Shown here piece after piece: positions 1-5,072 of a stretch of 5,072 bases of DNA; positions within the stretch are counted from its first letter, which is position 1, and the number at the start of each line of letters is the position of its first letter. Location: contig NZ_DYXM01000020.1 of NCBI RefSeq assembly GCF_020742175.1, forward strand, positions 1 through 5,072. Direction: 5' to 3'. Source of the stretch: Dietzia timorensis (GTDB taxonomy: Bacteria; Actinomycetota; Actinomycetes; Mycobacteriales; Mycobacteriaceae). The position numbers and the translations under genes are program-made. The notes beneath the pieces were generated by a model. It saw only the letters and a list, made by a program, of their open reading frames with translations, was not told the origin of the DNA and did not search any database.

Positions 1-257
1 TCGGCCCTGACGCGCCGATCGCGAAGGTCGCCGTCATTCTCGGCTGTTTCGCGATGGGCCTGGCGTGCTTCGCCTTCGGCTATGCGATTTCGCGGCCATT
101 TTCCGAGACCCAGGTCAGCGGCGGTTGGAGGGGCGATACCCCGATGATTTTCGTCTGCATGTTCGGCGGGCTCTTCTTCACCCTCGGGTCCTTCGCGATC
201 GCTGTAAAGGCAATCGTCGATCGCCGCCGTATCAAACGGCAGCAACAGTGGTATTAG
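1..257 (+). CDS. small two-helix membrane protein, 3' end only
   Basis: An open frame enters from the left edge (first full codon at base 3) and ends at TAG 255-257, leaving 84 visible residues. The first ATG at 54 lies in the middle of a hydrophobic helix, and no other start codon precedes it in frame, so the true start is outside the window. Two membrane segments are visible, roughly residues 8-28 (around VAVILGCFAMG) and 50-73 (around FVCMFGGLFFTLGSFAIAV). They are joined by a polar loop of about 20 residues, and a strongly basic tail (DRRRIKRQQQWY) follows. The basic end suggests a cytoplasmic C terminus by the positive-inside rule. I recognise no family and propose no function. It is convergent with the methyltransferase gene; the two stop codons overlap. 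Hydropathy and codon pattern support it as real. Confidence 0.65.
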   Translation, partial: GPDAPIAKVAVILGCFAMGLACFAFGYAISRPFSETQVSGGWRGDTPMIFVCMFGGLFFTLGSFAIAVKAIVDRRRIKRQQQWY

Positions 258-826
258 CCCTCGATCAGCGGGACGAAAGAGAAGCGACCGTGGCTGGTTG
301 TGGCGATGTCGCCGCCGGTCCTGCGCACGCGCAGCATCTCGCCTTCCACGGGTATCACAAGCACTCCGCCGTCATCGAGCTGATCGACGAGCACCTGCGG
401 GAGGGTGCGGGCCTCGGCGGAGACGAGGATCCGGTCGAATGGCCCGGCGTCCGGCGTCCCCACGGTTCCTTCCGGCGCGGCGATGACGTCGGCGTTCCGG
501 TAGCCCAGCGACGCCACCCGTTCGGCGGCGGGTGAGACGAGCGGTGCGAGCCTTTCGGTGCCGAGCACGGACCCTTCGGGCCCTGTGAGCTCGGCGAGGA
601 TCGCCGTGGTCCATCCAGACCCGGCGCCTACGTCGAGCACCGAATCGCCGGGTTGCACGCCGAGTAGTTCGAGCATGATGCGCACGGTGTAGGGCTGCGA
701 ATTGGTCACCCCGTGACCGATGGACAGCGGCCGGTCCTCGCCGGCGCGACCGCGAACGTCTTCGGGGAGGAACACCTCCCGCGGCACCCGCTCCATCGCT
801 TCGCGCACCCGTTCATCGCCTGTCAT
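254..826 (-). CDS. pcm: protein-L-isoaspartate O-methyltransferase family protein (divergent variant)
   Basis: This encodes 190 residues. Family members use S-adenosylmethionine to methylate isoaspartyl residues in aged proteins, in the cytoplasm, starting their repair. Visible landmarks in order: an N-terminal VPREVF element (14-19), the substrate-loop motif GHGVTNSQPYTV (37-48), SAM motif I VLDVGAGSGW (63-72), an acidic residue ending strand 2 (Glu91), PFDRILVSAEA (129-139), LDDGGVLVIPVE (150-161) and the C-terminal RFSFVPLIEG. Length is close to the E. coli enzyme (about 208 residues). Two positions differ from the classical enzyme as I remember it: TNSQP instead of TISQP, and APEGTVG where a GDG-type motif is expected. 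The substrate is thus less certain than the fold. The ATG at 826 is chosen because the protein aligns from there; the upstream GGTGG is too close for a good ribosome site. In-frame alternatives are GTG at 844 and ATG at 871. A frame extending to 1234 is spurious because it runs antisense through the next gene. Confidence 0.88.
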   Translation of the reverse strand: MTGDERVREAMERVPREVFLPEDVRGRAGEDRPLSIGHGVTNSQPYTVRIMLELLGVQPGDSVLDVGAGSGWTTAILAELTGPEGSVLGTERLAPLVSPAAERVASLGYRNADVIAAPEGTVGTPDAGPFDRILVSAEARTLPQVLVDQLDDGGVLVIPVEGEMLRVRRTGGDIATTSHGRFSFVPLIEG

Positions 827-869
827 GCCACCATAGAAACGCACGCGGAGTCGCGAGACAAGGGTTCCC
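827..869. promoter_or_regulatory. divergent intergenic gap between methyltransferase and LMF genes
   Basis: Only 43 bases separate the two chosen start codons, so at least one promoter must lie partly inside the opposite coding sequence, or a transcript must be nearly leaderless. I see no clear paired -35/-10 elements on either strand. The methyltransferase strand carries TATGGT just before its ATG, too close for a standard -10. The gap holds the ribosome site of the LMF gene (860-864). Confidence 0.4.
860..864 (+). promoter_or_regulatory. ribosome binding site of the LMF gene
   Basis: AAGGG lies five bases before the ATG at 870 and supports that start. It is the only purine-rich Shine-Dalgarno match in the short gap. 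Confidence 0.55.
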
Positions 870-2372
870 ATGGATGTGAGCGGCTGGATCGCCGTCGTCG
901 ACGCGGGCGACTTCACCATCGCCCGCGAGATCATCATGCGCGGTGTCGCCGCGCTGTTCTTTCTCGCCTTCCTGTCCGGCTTCTTCCAGTTCCCGGCACT
1001 GCTCGGCGAGCATGGCCTCTCCCCTGCGCCCGCCTTTATCCGGCGGACCTCGTGGCGCCAGGGGCCCAGTCTGTTCCGGTGGAGGTTCACGCCGTATTCG
1101 GACCGGCTACTGCGCTTGGTGTGCGCGGCGGGCATGGTGCTTGCGGCGTCCGCCGTCATCGGAATCCCCCAACTCGGGCCCGCGTGGGCGCCGATCCCGG
1201 TCTTTCTCGCGATGTGGGGGTTGTACCTGTCCATCGTCTCGATCGGGCAGCGCTTCTACGGGTTTGGTTGGGAGATGATGCTTCTCGAGGCCGGGTTCGT
1301 GGCCGGATTCCTCGGGTCGCATGCCGTCGCCCCGCCCGCACCGATCCTGCTGTTCCTGTGCTGGATGGTGTTCCGCGTCGAGTTCGGCGCGGGGATGATC
1401 AAGTGGCGCGGAGATCCGCAATGGCGGGACCTCACCGCGATGGATTTCCACCACCAGACCCAGCCCATGCCGGGGCCGCTATCGCGGTGGGCGCACCTGC
1501 GGCCGGGGTGGTGGCACAAGGGCGAGACCGCCGCGAACTTCGCGGTGCAACTCGGGGCGCCATTCCTGCTGTTCCTGCCGCAGCCGATCGCCACGTTCGG
1601 GGCGTTCGCGATTATCGTCAGCCAGTTCGCGCTCGTGGTCACCGGGAATTATGCGTGGCTCAACTGGCTCACCATCATCCTCGCGACCGCCGCGATCAGC
1701 GACTCGACGCTCGCGTGGATCGCCGGCGGGCCGTGGCCAGGTCTGAGCTGGTTCGGGATCGAGCCGCACACCGTGGAAGGCGCGGCCGCATCACCGTTGT
1801 GGTGGGCGGTCGGCATCACGGTCGTGTTCGTGTGGATGCTTGTGCTCAGCCGCGAGCCGCTGCTCAATTTGTTGTCGCCCCACCAGCGCATGAACGCCTC
1901 GTTCAACGTGTTCAAGCTCGTCAACGCCTATGGCGCGTTCGGTTCGATGACTCGCGTGCGTCGCGAGCTCATCATCGAGGGCACGGTGCTCGAAGACCCG
2001 ACGGAGTCCGACTGGCTTCCCTACGAATTCAAGGGCAAACCCGGCGACGTGTACCGCACCCCGCGCCAGTTCGCGCCCTACCACCTGCGGCTGGATTGGG
2101 TCATGTGGTTCGCCGCGCTGGGCGCCTACCGCGAGCAGTGGTTCCGCGCGTTACTGGTCCGGCTCGCCCAAGGCGATCCGGGAATCCGTAGGCTCTTACG
2201 GATCGATCCGTATGACGGCGAAGCTCCCGCTCTCCTCCGCGTCCGCGTCTTCGAGTACCGATATGCTACACCTGTAGAGCGGAGTGAGACCGGGCGATAC
2301 TGGACACGCGAGCTCCAGGGCACGCTCGTCCGACCTTCCTCGCTCGACGACCTGAAGCCAATCGGAGCATAA
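870..2372 (+). CDS. lipase maturation factor (LMF1) family membrane protein
   Basis: This is a complete 500-residue polytopic membrane protein ending at TAA 2370-2372. It carries the conserved blocks of the LMF1/DUF1222 family in order: GQRFYGFGWEMMLLEAGF (126-143), FRVEFGAGMIKWRGDPQWRD (168-187), MDFHHQTQPMPGPLS (191-205), WWHKGETAANFAVQL (214-228), GNYAWLNWLT (259-268), VNAYGAFGSMTRVRRE (351-366), EFKGKPGD (386-393) and PRQFAPYHLRLDWVMWFAAL (398-417). Hydrophobic segments occur near 22-42, 80-100, 108-124, 136-150, 155-169, 226-256, 262-275 and 308-326; the C-terminal third is soluble and contains the most conserved blocks. Vertebrate LMF1 acts in the ER in maturation of lipoprotein lipase. 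Bacterial members have no such client that I know of, so the role here (perhaps folding of an exported enzyme) is inference. The gene is divergent from the methyltransferase and convergent with the secreted-protein gene. Length is complete and no disruption is seen. Confidence 0.94.
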   Translation: MDVSGWIAVVDAGDFTIAREIIMRGVAALFFLAFLSGFFQFPALLGEHGLSPAPAFIRRTSWRQGPSLFRWRFTPYSDRLLRLVCAAGMVLAASAVIGIPQLGPAWAPIPVFLAMWGLYLSIVSIGQRFYGFGWEMMLLEAGFVAGFLGSHAVAPPAPILLFLCWMVFRVEFGAGMIKWRGDPQWRDLTAMDFHHQTQPMPGPLSRWAHLRPGWWHKGETAANFAVQLGAPFLLFLPQPIATFGAFAIIVSQFALVVTGNYAWLNWLTIILATAAISDSTLAWIAGGPWPGLSWFGIEPHTVEGAAASPLWWAVGITVVFVWMLVLSREPLLNLLSPHQRMNASFNVFKLVNAYGAFGSMTRVRRELIIEGTVLEDPTESDWLPYEFKGKPGDVYRTPRQFAPYHLRLDWVMWFAALGAYREQWFRALLVRLAQGDPGIRRLLRIDPYDGEAPALLRVRVFEYRYATPVERSETGRYWTRELQGTLVRPSSLDDLKPIGA

Positions 2373-2373
2373 T

Positions 2374-2391
2374 CCTCGCACGGACCCGAGG
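2374..2391. terminator. weak candidate hairpin between convergent genes
   Basis: CCTCG (2374-2378) and CGAGG (2387-2391) form a 5-bp perfect inverted repeat with an 8-base loop. It lies within the 29-base gap between the stop codons of the LMF and secreted-protein genes. The position suits a bidirectional terminator, but the stem is short and no T-run follows on either strand, so the call is weak. Confidence 0.22.
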
Positions 2392-2401
2392 GGCGCGGGG
2401 A

Positions 2402-3109
2402 TCACCACACGTCGTAGGTTTCTCGGCTGATGCTGAATCCGTGTTCGCCGGCCACGCATGTCATGCCGGTCTTCCTGCTGCCGCAGCGCACGTTCGGGGT
2501 GGCGCCGTCGATATCGGTGACCACGTCGACATAGGTCCCATATGGCAGCTCGACGCCGGTGCCACGTGAGGGCCACGAGCCTTGTTGTTTCCAGTGCTGC
2601 GGGACGTCCTCTCCGATGGAGCCCGGATACCAGCCGATCACATCAGGCGTCGTTTCCGGAACGCCGTCGTTGTACCGATTCGCCTCCGGCCAGGATTGGT
2701 GCTCCTTGACGACGCATGCGGCACCCTCTCCTGTGATGTGGCACTGGATGTTTCCGGTCGGCGAGGAGAAGCGCGTTCCGGCAAGGCTGCTGTTGCCGTT
2801 GCCGGAGTAATACAGCGCATCTCTTTCGGAAAGGTCCGAGAAATCGGCATTCTTCTTCGCCGCGGAGGATCGGTCGGACGGCGTCGGCGAGGCGGTCGTG
2901 GTCGTGGTGTTGCCGGGCTCGGAAGTCGTTTCGGACGCGGATGTCGACGATTCCGACGAGTTTTCCGAAGTAGACGGAAACGTAGGCTCCACTGTCGACA
3001 TCGCCGCACCATTCGACTCGCCTGACGAAGAATCGACGACATCGCCCAGCCCACAACCGGCGGGCGCTGTCGCGAGACATGTCATCATGGCCGCTCGTCG
3101 TATTCTCAT
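2402..3109 (-). CDS. secreted, possibly lipid-anchored protein with Ser/Thr linker and two C-x8-C modules
   Basis: This encodes 235 residues. The start is fixed by an excellent ribosome site. The N terminus (MRIRRAAMMTCLATAPAGC) has a basic n-region and a short hydrophobic stretch ending at Cys19, consistent with export and possible lipidation. However, the -3 residue is Pro rather than Leu/Val/Ile, so the lipobox is off consensus. Residues 27-83 are a low-complexity linker rich in Ser, Thr, Glu and Pro, as in cell-wall-spanning actinobacterial lipoproteins. The C-terminal domain (about 98-235) has SSPTGNIQC (115-123), CVV at 132, a Trp-rich middle, LPYG (188-191), NVRC (206-209), TGMTCV (214-219) and HGFSISRETY (223-232). 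This resembles a family of small uncharacterised actinobacterial exported proteins with SPSGNI and HGF-SR motifs. The four domain cysteines are paired as C123/C132 and C209/C218, so two disulfides are likely. The function is unknown. It is divergent from the transporter gene and ends 29 bases from the LMF stop. Confidence 0.85.
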   Translation of the reverse strand: MRIRRAAMMTCLATAPAGCGLGDVVDSSSGESNGAAMSTVEPTFPSTSENSSESSTSASETTSEPGNTTTTTASPTPSDRSSAAKKNADFSDLSERDALYYSGNGNSSLAGTRFSSPTGNIQCHITGEGAACVVKEHQSWPEANRYNDGVPETTPDVIGWYPGSIGEDVPQHWKQQGSWPSRGTGVELPYGTYVDVVTDIDGATPNVRCGSRKTGMTCVAGEHGFSISRETYDVW

Positions 3110-3112
3110 TTA

Positions 3113-3120
3113 CTCCCCTC
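3113..3120 (-). promoter_or_regulatory. ribosome binding site of the secreted-protein gene
   Basis: Read on the minus strand this is GAGGGGAG, three bases (TAA) before the ATG at 3109. It is a strong Shine-Dalgarno match and decides the start codon. Confidence 0.75.
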
Positions 3121-3142
3121 GGTTCGCCGGTTCCTTTGAGCT

Positions 3143-3157
3143 GATACCCCTCGTATC
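3143..3157. repeat. dyad GATAC-N5-GTATC
   Basis: Perfect 5-bp arms (3143-3147 and 3153-3157) around CCCTC. It lies 34-48 bases upstream of the secreted-protein start and would fall in its leader, or just downstream of its tentative -10. The same bases also read as near-direct repeats GATACCCC and GTATCCCC. It could be an operator or chance. Confidence 0.3.
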
Positions 3158-3161
3158 CCCC

Positions 3162-3175
3162 AACGTGTTTACGTT
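3162..3175. repeat. dyad AACGT-N4-ACGTT
   Basis: Perfect 5-bp arms (3162-3166 and 3171-3175) with spacer GTTT, in the AT-richer part of the divergent region. It overlaps the tentative minus-strand -10 TAACGT, so a bound protein could block that promoter. Five-base arms are weak evidence alone. Confidence 0.25.
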
Positions 3176-3257
3176 ATCTGCATCTGCAGTTTCTCGTGAC
3201 GGATTTTGTCGCCGGGATTCACCGCAGCTCCGATCGCGGATCCGGCTCAGGCTAGTG

Positions 3258-3285
3258 TTGATCTGGGTTCCCGAACCCGCATCTT
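3258..3285 (+). promoter_or_regulatory. tentative promoter of the BetT-type gene
   Basis: TTGATC (3258-3263) and CATCTT (3280-3285) are spaced by 16 bases and resemble -35 and -10 elements of a housekeeping promoter. Transcription would begin near 3292 and give a leader of about 60 bases. The -10 matches the consensus only partly. An alternative -10 is TAGTGT (3253-3258), which fits the actinobacterial TAnnnT pattern but lacks a good -35. Confidence 0.28.
3265..3278. repeat. dyad GGGTTC-CC-GAACCC
   Basis: A perfect inverted repeat with 6-bp arms and a 2-base spacer. It lies exactly between the tentative -35 and -10 of the transporter gene, or at the start point if the alternative -10 is used. 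Either position suits a repressor operator. I do not match it to a known regulator; it is not the mycobacterial LexA box, whose half-sites are in the other order. Confidence 0.4.
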
Positions 3286-3317
3286 CATATTTCGGCCGAT
3301 GTTCGCCGTGGCATGCG

Positions 3318-3339
3318 TAGGGAACCCCCTCATTCCCTA
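3318..3339 (+). promoter_or_regulatory. dyad TAGGGAA-N8-TTCCCTA before the BetT-type gene
   Basis: Perfect 7-bp arms (3318-3324 and 3333-3339) flank CCCCCTCA, ending six bases before the ribosome site. As DNA it is a 22-bp dyad of operator size; as RNA it would form a 7-bp hairpin in the leader. No T-run follows, so a terminator is unlikely. The regulator is unknown. Confidence 0.45.
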
Positions 3340-3344
3340 AGCGA

Positions 3345-3352
3345 AAGGAAGG
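3345..3352 (+). promoter_or_regulatory. ribosome binding site of the BetT-type gene
   Basis: AAGGAAGG ends two bases before the ATG at 3355, with an AAGGA core at normal distance. It supports that start over in-frame codons further downstream. Confidence 0.7.
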
Positions 3353-3354
3353 AC

Positions 3355-5072
3355 ATGGCTGATTCCGCCGAATTCTCGGCCCCGGAATCGACTGAACCCG
3401 CGGACGGAAAAAGCCCGGCCGCCACGAAGCAGGCGACGCACTCGGCGGTCAACTGGCCGGTATTCGCCGGCGCGTCGGTGATTATCGTGGCGTTCGTGCT
3501 GTGGGCGGCGATCTGGCCCGATGCTGCATCGACCGCCATTTTCGGCGCGATGGGATGGGTGGCCACGAACTTCGGCTGGTATTACATCCTCACTGCCACC
3601 ATCGTCGTCGTATTCGTCATTGTGGTCGCGTTTTCCCGCGTCGGACGGACCAAGATGGGCCCCGATCACTCACGCCCGAAGTTCAATCTCTTCACGTGGG
3701 CCGCGATGCTTTTTGCCGCCGGCATCGGCGTCGACCTGATGTTCTTCGGCATCTCCGGCCCCGCGACGAACTACCTGACGCCACCGGATGTCGGACCCAT
3801 GACCGAAGAGGCCGCGCGCATGGCCCCGATCTGGACGATCTTCCACTACGGCATCCCAGGTTGGGCAATGTACGCGCTCATGGGTATGGCCTTCGGCTTG
3901 TTCGCCTACCGCTATCACCTTCCCTTGAGTATCCGCTCGGCGCTCGCCCCGATCTTCGGCAAGCGCATCCACGGCGCCGCGGGGCACACCGTCGAGATCG
4001 CCGCGACGATCGGAACCATCTTCGGCATTTCCGTCTCGCTCGGTATCGGCGTGGTCTTCCTCAACTACGGCCTGTCCGAACTGTTCGGTATCCCGAACTC
4101 CTTGGGCGTGCAGATTGCGCTGATGGCACTCGCCGTGTTCATTACGATCGCCTCGACCGTGTCGGGCGTCGACAAGGGCATCCGCCGACTTTCCGAGCTC
4201 AACGTGATCCTCGCGATCGTGCTCGTGCTGTGGGTGCTGTTCTCCGGACAGACGGCACACATGCTCGACGCGCTTGTCCAGAACATCGGCGACTTTTTCT
4301 CCCGCTTCCCGTCGATGATGATGAACACCTTCGCCTACAGCACGGGCACCGCGGACTACCCCGCCGAGCAGTGGAAGGCCGACTGGACACTCTTCTTCTG
4401 GGCCTGGTGGATCGCGTGGGCACCGTTCGTCTCGCTGTTTCTCGCCCGTATTTCCCGCGGCCGCACGCTTCGGCAGTTCGTCATCGGCGTTTTGCTCATC
4501 CCGTTCTCCTTCATCCTCATGTGGGTGTCGATCTTCGGGAACGCCGCGCTGAGCTTCTTCGACGACCAGGAGTTCCTCAACCAGGCGGTCGAGCTGCCCG
4601 AATCGGGCTTCTTCACGCTTCTCGAGCAGTACCCGGGATCCACCTTCACGATCTCCGTTGCCGTGCTCACGGGCCTCTTCTTCTATGTGACCTCCGCCGA
4701 TTCCGGTTCGCTGGTCATGGCGAACATGACCTCGAAGCCGACGATGAACGATTCGGACGGGCCGCCGTGGCTACGCATCGTGTGGGCTGTCATCACCGGT
4801 GCGCTGACCCTCGTCATGCTGTTTATCGACGGCGTGTACACGCTGCAGGCGGCCACGGTCATGGTCGGGCTGCCGCTATCGATACTCATCTATCTCGTCA
4901 TGTTCAGCCTGTGGAAGGTGCTCAAGACCGAGCAGCTGGGAATCGACTCCCGCCAGGCGACCCTGCCCACCCTTCTCACGAGCCGGGTCCGCGATACCGG
5001 CGAGCGCGGCAACTGGCGCCAGCGCCTCAAGCACCGTATGTCCTACGCGAGCGAAACCGAGGCCGCGGACTT
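3355..5072 (+). CDS. betT: BCCT-family transporter, BetT type (choline/glycine betaine uptake), 3' end cut off
   Basis: The frame is open from ATG 3355 to the right edge: 572 codons with no stop. BCCT proteins are 12-helix carriers that import quaternary amines, mainly for osmoprotection. The family signature is perfect at 343-352 (DWTLFFWAWW), followed by IAWAPF (353-358). The tryptophans 344, 349, 351, 352 and 355 match the substrate-site tryptophans of BetP. In helix 3, GIGVDLMFFG (123-132) has Asp at 127, as in E. coli BetT (GIGID), rather than Gly as in BetP. FHYGIPGWAMYALMG (163-177), VSGVDKGIRRLSELN (148 residues before the C-terminal third, 271-285) and FLARISRGRT (360-369) also read like BetT. 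After the last helix (about 500-520) a hydrophilic tail begins (NWRQRL near 556-561), matching the start of the long cytoplasmic tail of BetT. The usual E-P after helix 3 is G-P (135-136). Substrate by homology is choline, but betaine or carnitine are not excluded. No choline dehydrogenase gene is in view. Confidence 0.94.
   Translation, partial: MADSAEFSAPESTEPADGKSPAATKQATHSAVNWPVFAGASVIIVAFVLWAAIWPDAASTAIFGAMGWVATNFGWYYILTATIVVVFVIVVAFSRVGRTKMGPDHSRPKFNLFTWAAMLFAAGIGVDLMFFGISGPATNYLTPPDVGPMTEEAARMAPIWTIFHYGIPGWAMYALMGMAFGLFAYRYHLPLSIRSALAPIFGKRIHGAAGHTVEIAATIGTIFGISVSLGIGVVFLNYGLSELFGIPNSLGVQIALMALAVFITIASTVSGVDKGIRRLSELNVILAIVLVLWVLFSGQTAHMLDALVQNIGDFFSRFPSMMMNTFAYSTGTADYPAEQWKADWTLFFWAWWIAWAPFVSLFLARISRGRTLRQFVIGVLLIPFSFILMWVSIFGNAALSFFDDQEFLNQAVELPESGFFTLLEQYPGSTFTISVAVLTGLFFYVTSADSGSLVMANMTSKPTMNDSDGPPWLRIVWAVITGALTLVMLFIDGVYTLQAATVMVGLPLSILIYLVMFSLWKVLKTEQLGIDSRQATLPTLLTSRVRDTGERGNWRQRLKHRMSYASETEAAD

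Larger units (their letters stand above)
3110..3354. promoter_or_regulatory. divergent control region between secreted protein and BetT-type transporter
   Basis: This 245-base stretch has no supported gene and should carry both divergent promoters. It is visibly less GC-rich in its centre (about 3162-3210 and 3281-3293) than the coding DNA around it. It contains four short perfect dyads (3143-3157, 3162-3175, 3265-3278, 3318-3339) and the two ribosome sites. A tentative minus-strand -10, TAACGT (complement of 3171-3176), would give a leader of about 50 bases for the secreted-protein gene, but it has no convincing -35. No RNA gene or riboswitch was recognised. Confidence 0.6.

Noticed and set aside
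827..1234. N-terminal extension of the methyltransferase frame to an ATG at 1234
   Set aside because: The extra 136 residues run antisense through the start of the LMF gene, match nothing, and lie before the natural start of the methyltransferase domain.
713..2191. A 492-codon open frame on the + strand overlapping the LMF gene
   Set aside because: It is very rich in Arg, Ala, Pro and His and shows no family motif, while the overlapping frame has all LMF1 blocks. It is a frame shadow of GC-rich coding DNA.
2267..2278. Inverted repeat CTACA-CC-TGTAG near the end of the LMF gene
   Set aside because: It is short, lies within conserved-frame coding sequence and has no T-run; chance is sufficient.
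2860..3031. Low-complexity Ser/Thr/Glu-coding stretch as a possible DNA repeat array
   Set aside because: No regular repeat unit is visible at the nucleotide level; the bias is explained by the extracellular linker of the secreted protein.
2898..3320. A + strand frame across the secreted-protein start and half of the intergenic region
   Set aside because: Its first half is antisense to the well-supported secreted-protein gene, and its composition changes abruptly at the gene boundary; no ribosome site or recognisable domain.
3318..3339. Leader dyad as an intrinsic terminator or attenuator
   Set aside because: No T-run follows the stem, and no leader peptide or alternative stem was seen, so operator or simple hairpin is preferred.
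3670..4260. A 196-codon minus-strand frame inside the transporter
   Set aside because: It is rich in His, Asp, Glu, Arg and Gly, as expected for the antisense of a hydrophobic coding sequence; no motifs or ribosome site.

Overview
The window is GC-rich and gene-dense. It looks like chromosomal DNA from an actinobacterium, probably in or near Mycobacteriales (Dietzia, Corynebacterium or Gordonia type). This rests on codon bias, a Ser/Thr-rich secreted protein of a kind common in that group, an actinobacterial-style variant of protein-L-isoaspartate methyltransferase, and a bacterial lipase maturation factor homologue. The genus is inference only. I see no mobile element, RNA gene, CRISPR array or phage gene.

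Layout from left to right. (1) The 3' end of a small two-helix membrane protein of unknown function (+). (2) A protein-L-isoaspartate O-methyltransferase family gene (-), tail to tail with the first; both stop codons lie in the four bases at 254-257. (3) After a 43-bp divergent gap, a complete lipase maturation factor (LMF1) family membrane protein (+). (4) Convergent with it, a short secreted or lipid-anchored protein (-) with a Ser/Thr-rich linker and a C-terminal domain holding two C-x8-C modules. (5) A 245-bp divergent intergenic region with several short perfect dyads and a tentative promoter. (6) A BetT-type BCCT transporter (+), cut by the right edge after 572 codons.

The genes do not form one operon: strand alternates at every step (+,-,+,-,+). 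Two pairs share divergent control regions: methyltransferase/LMF, and secreted protein/BetT. BetT-type proteins import choline or related quaternary amines for osmoprotection, and the methyltransferase family is tied to repair of aged proteins. A stress theme is therefore possible, but the sequence does not prove it.

I found no convincing undescribed multi-gene system. The points most worth a second look are: the Asp in the glycine-rich helix of the transporter, which predicts choline use and proton coupling; the Gly in place of the usual Glu in the following E-P motif; the dyads in front of the transporter; the duplicated cysteine module of the secreted protein; and the divergent active-site region of the methyltransferase homologue.
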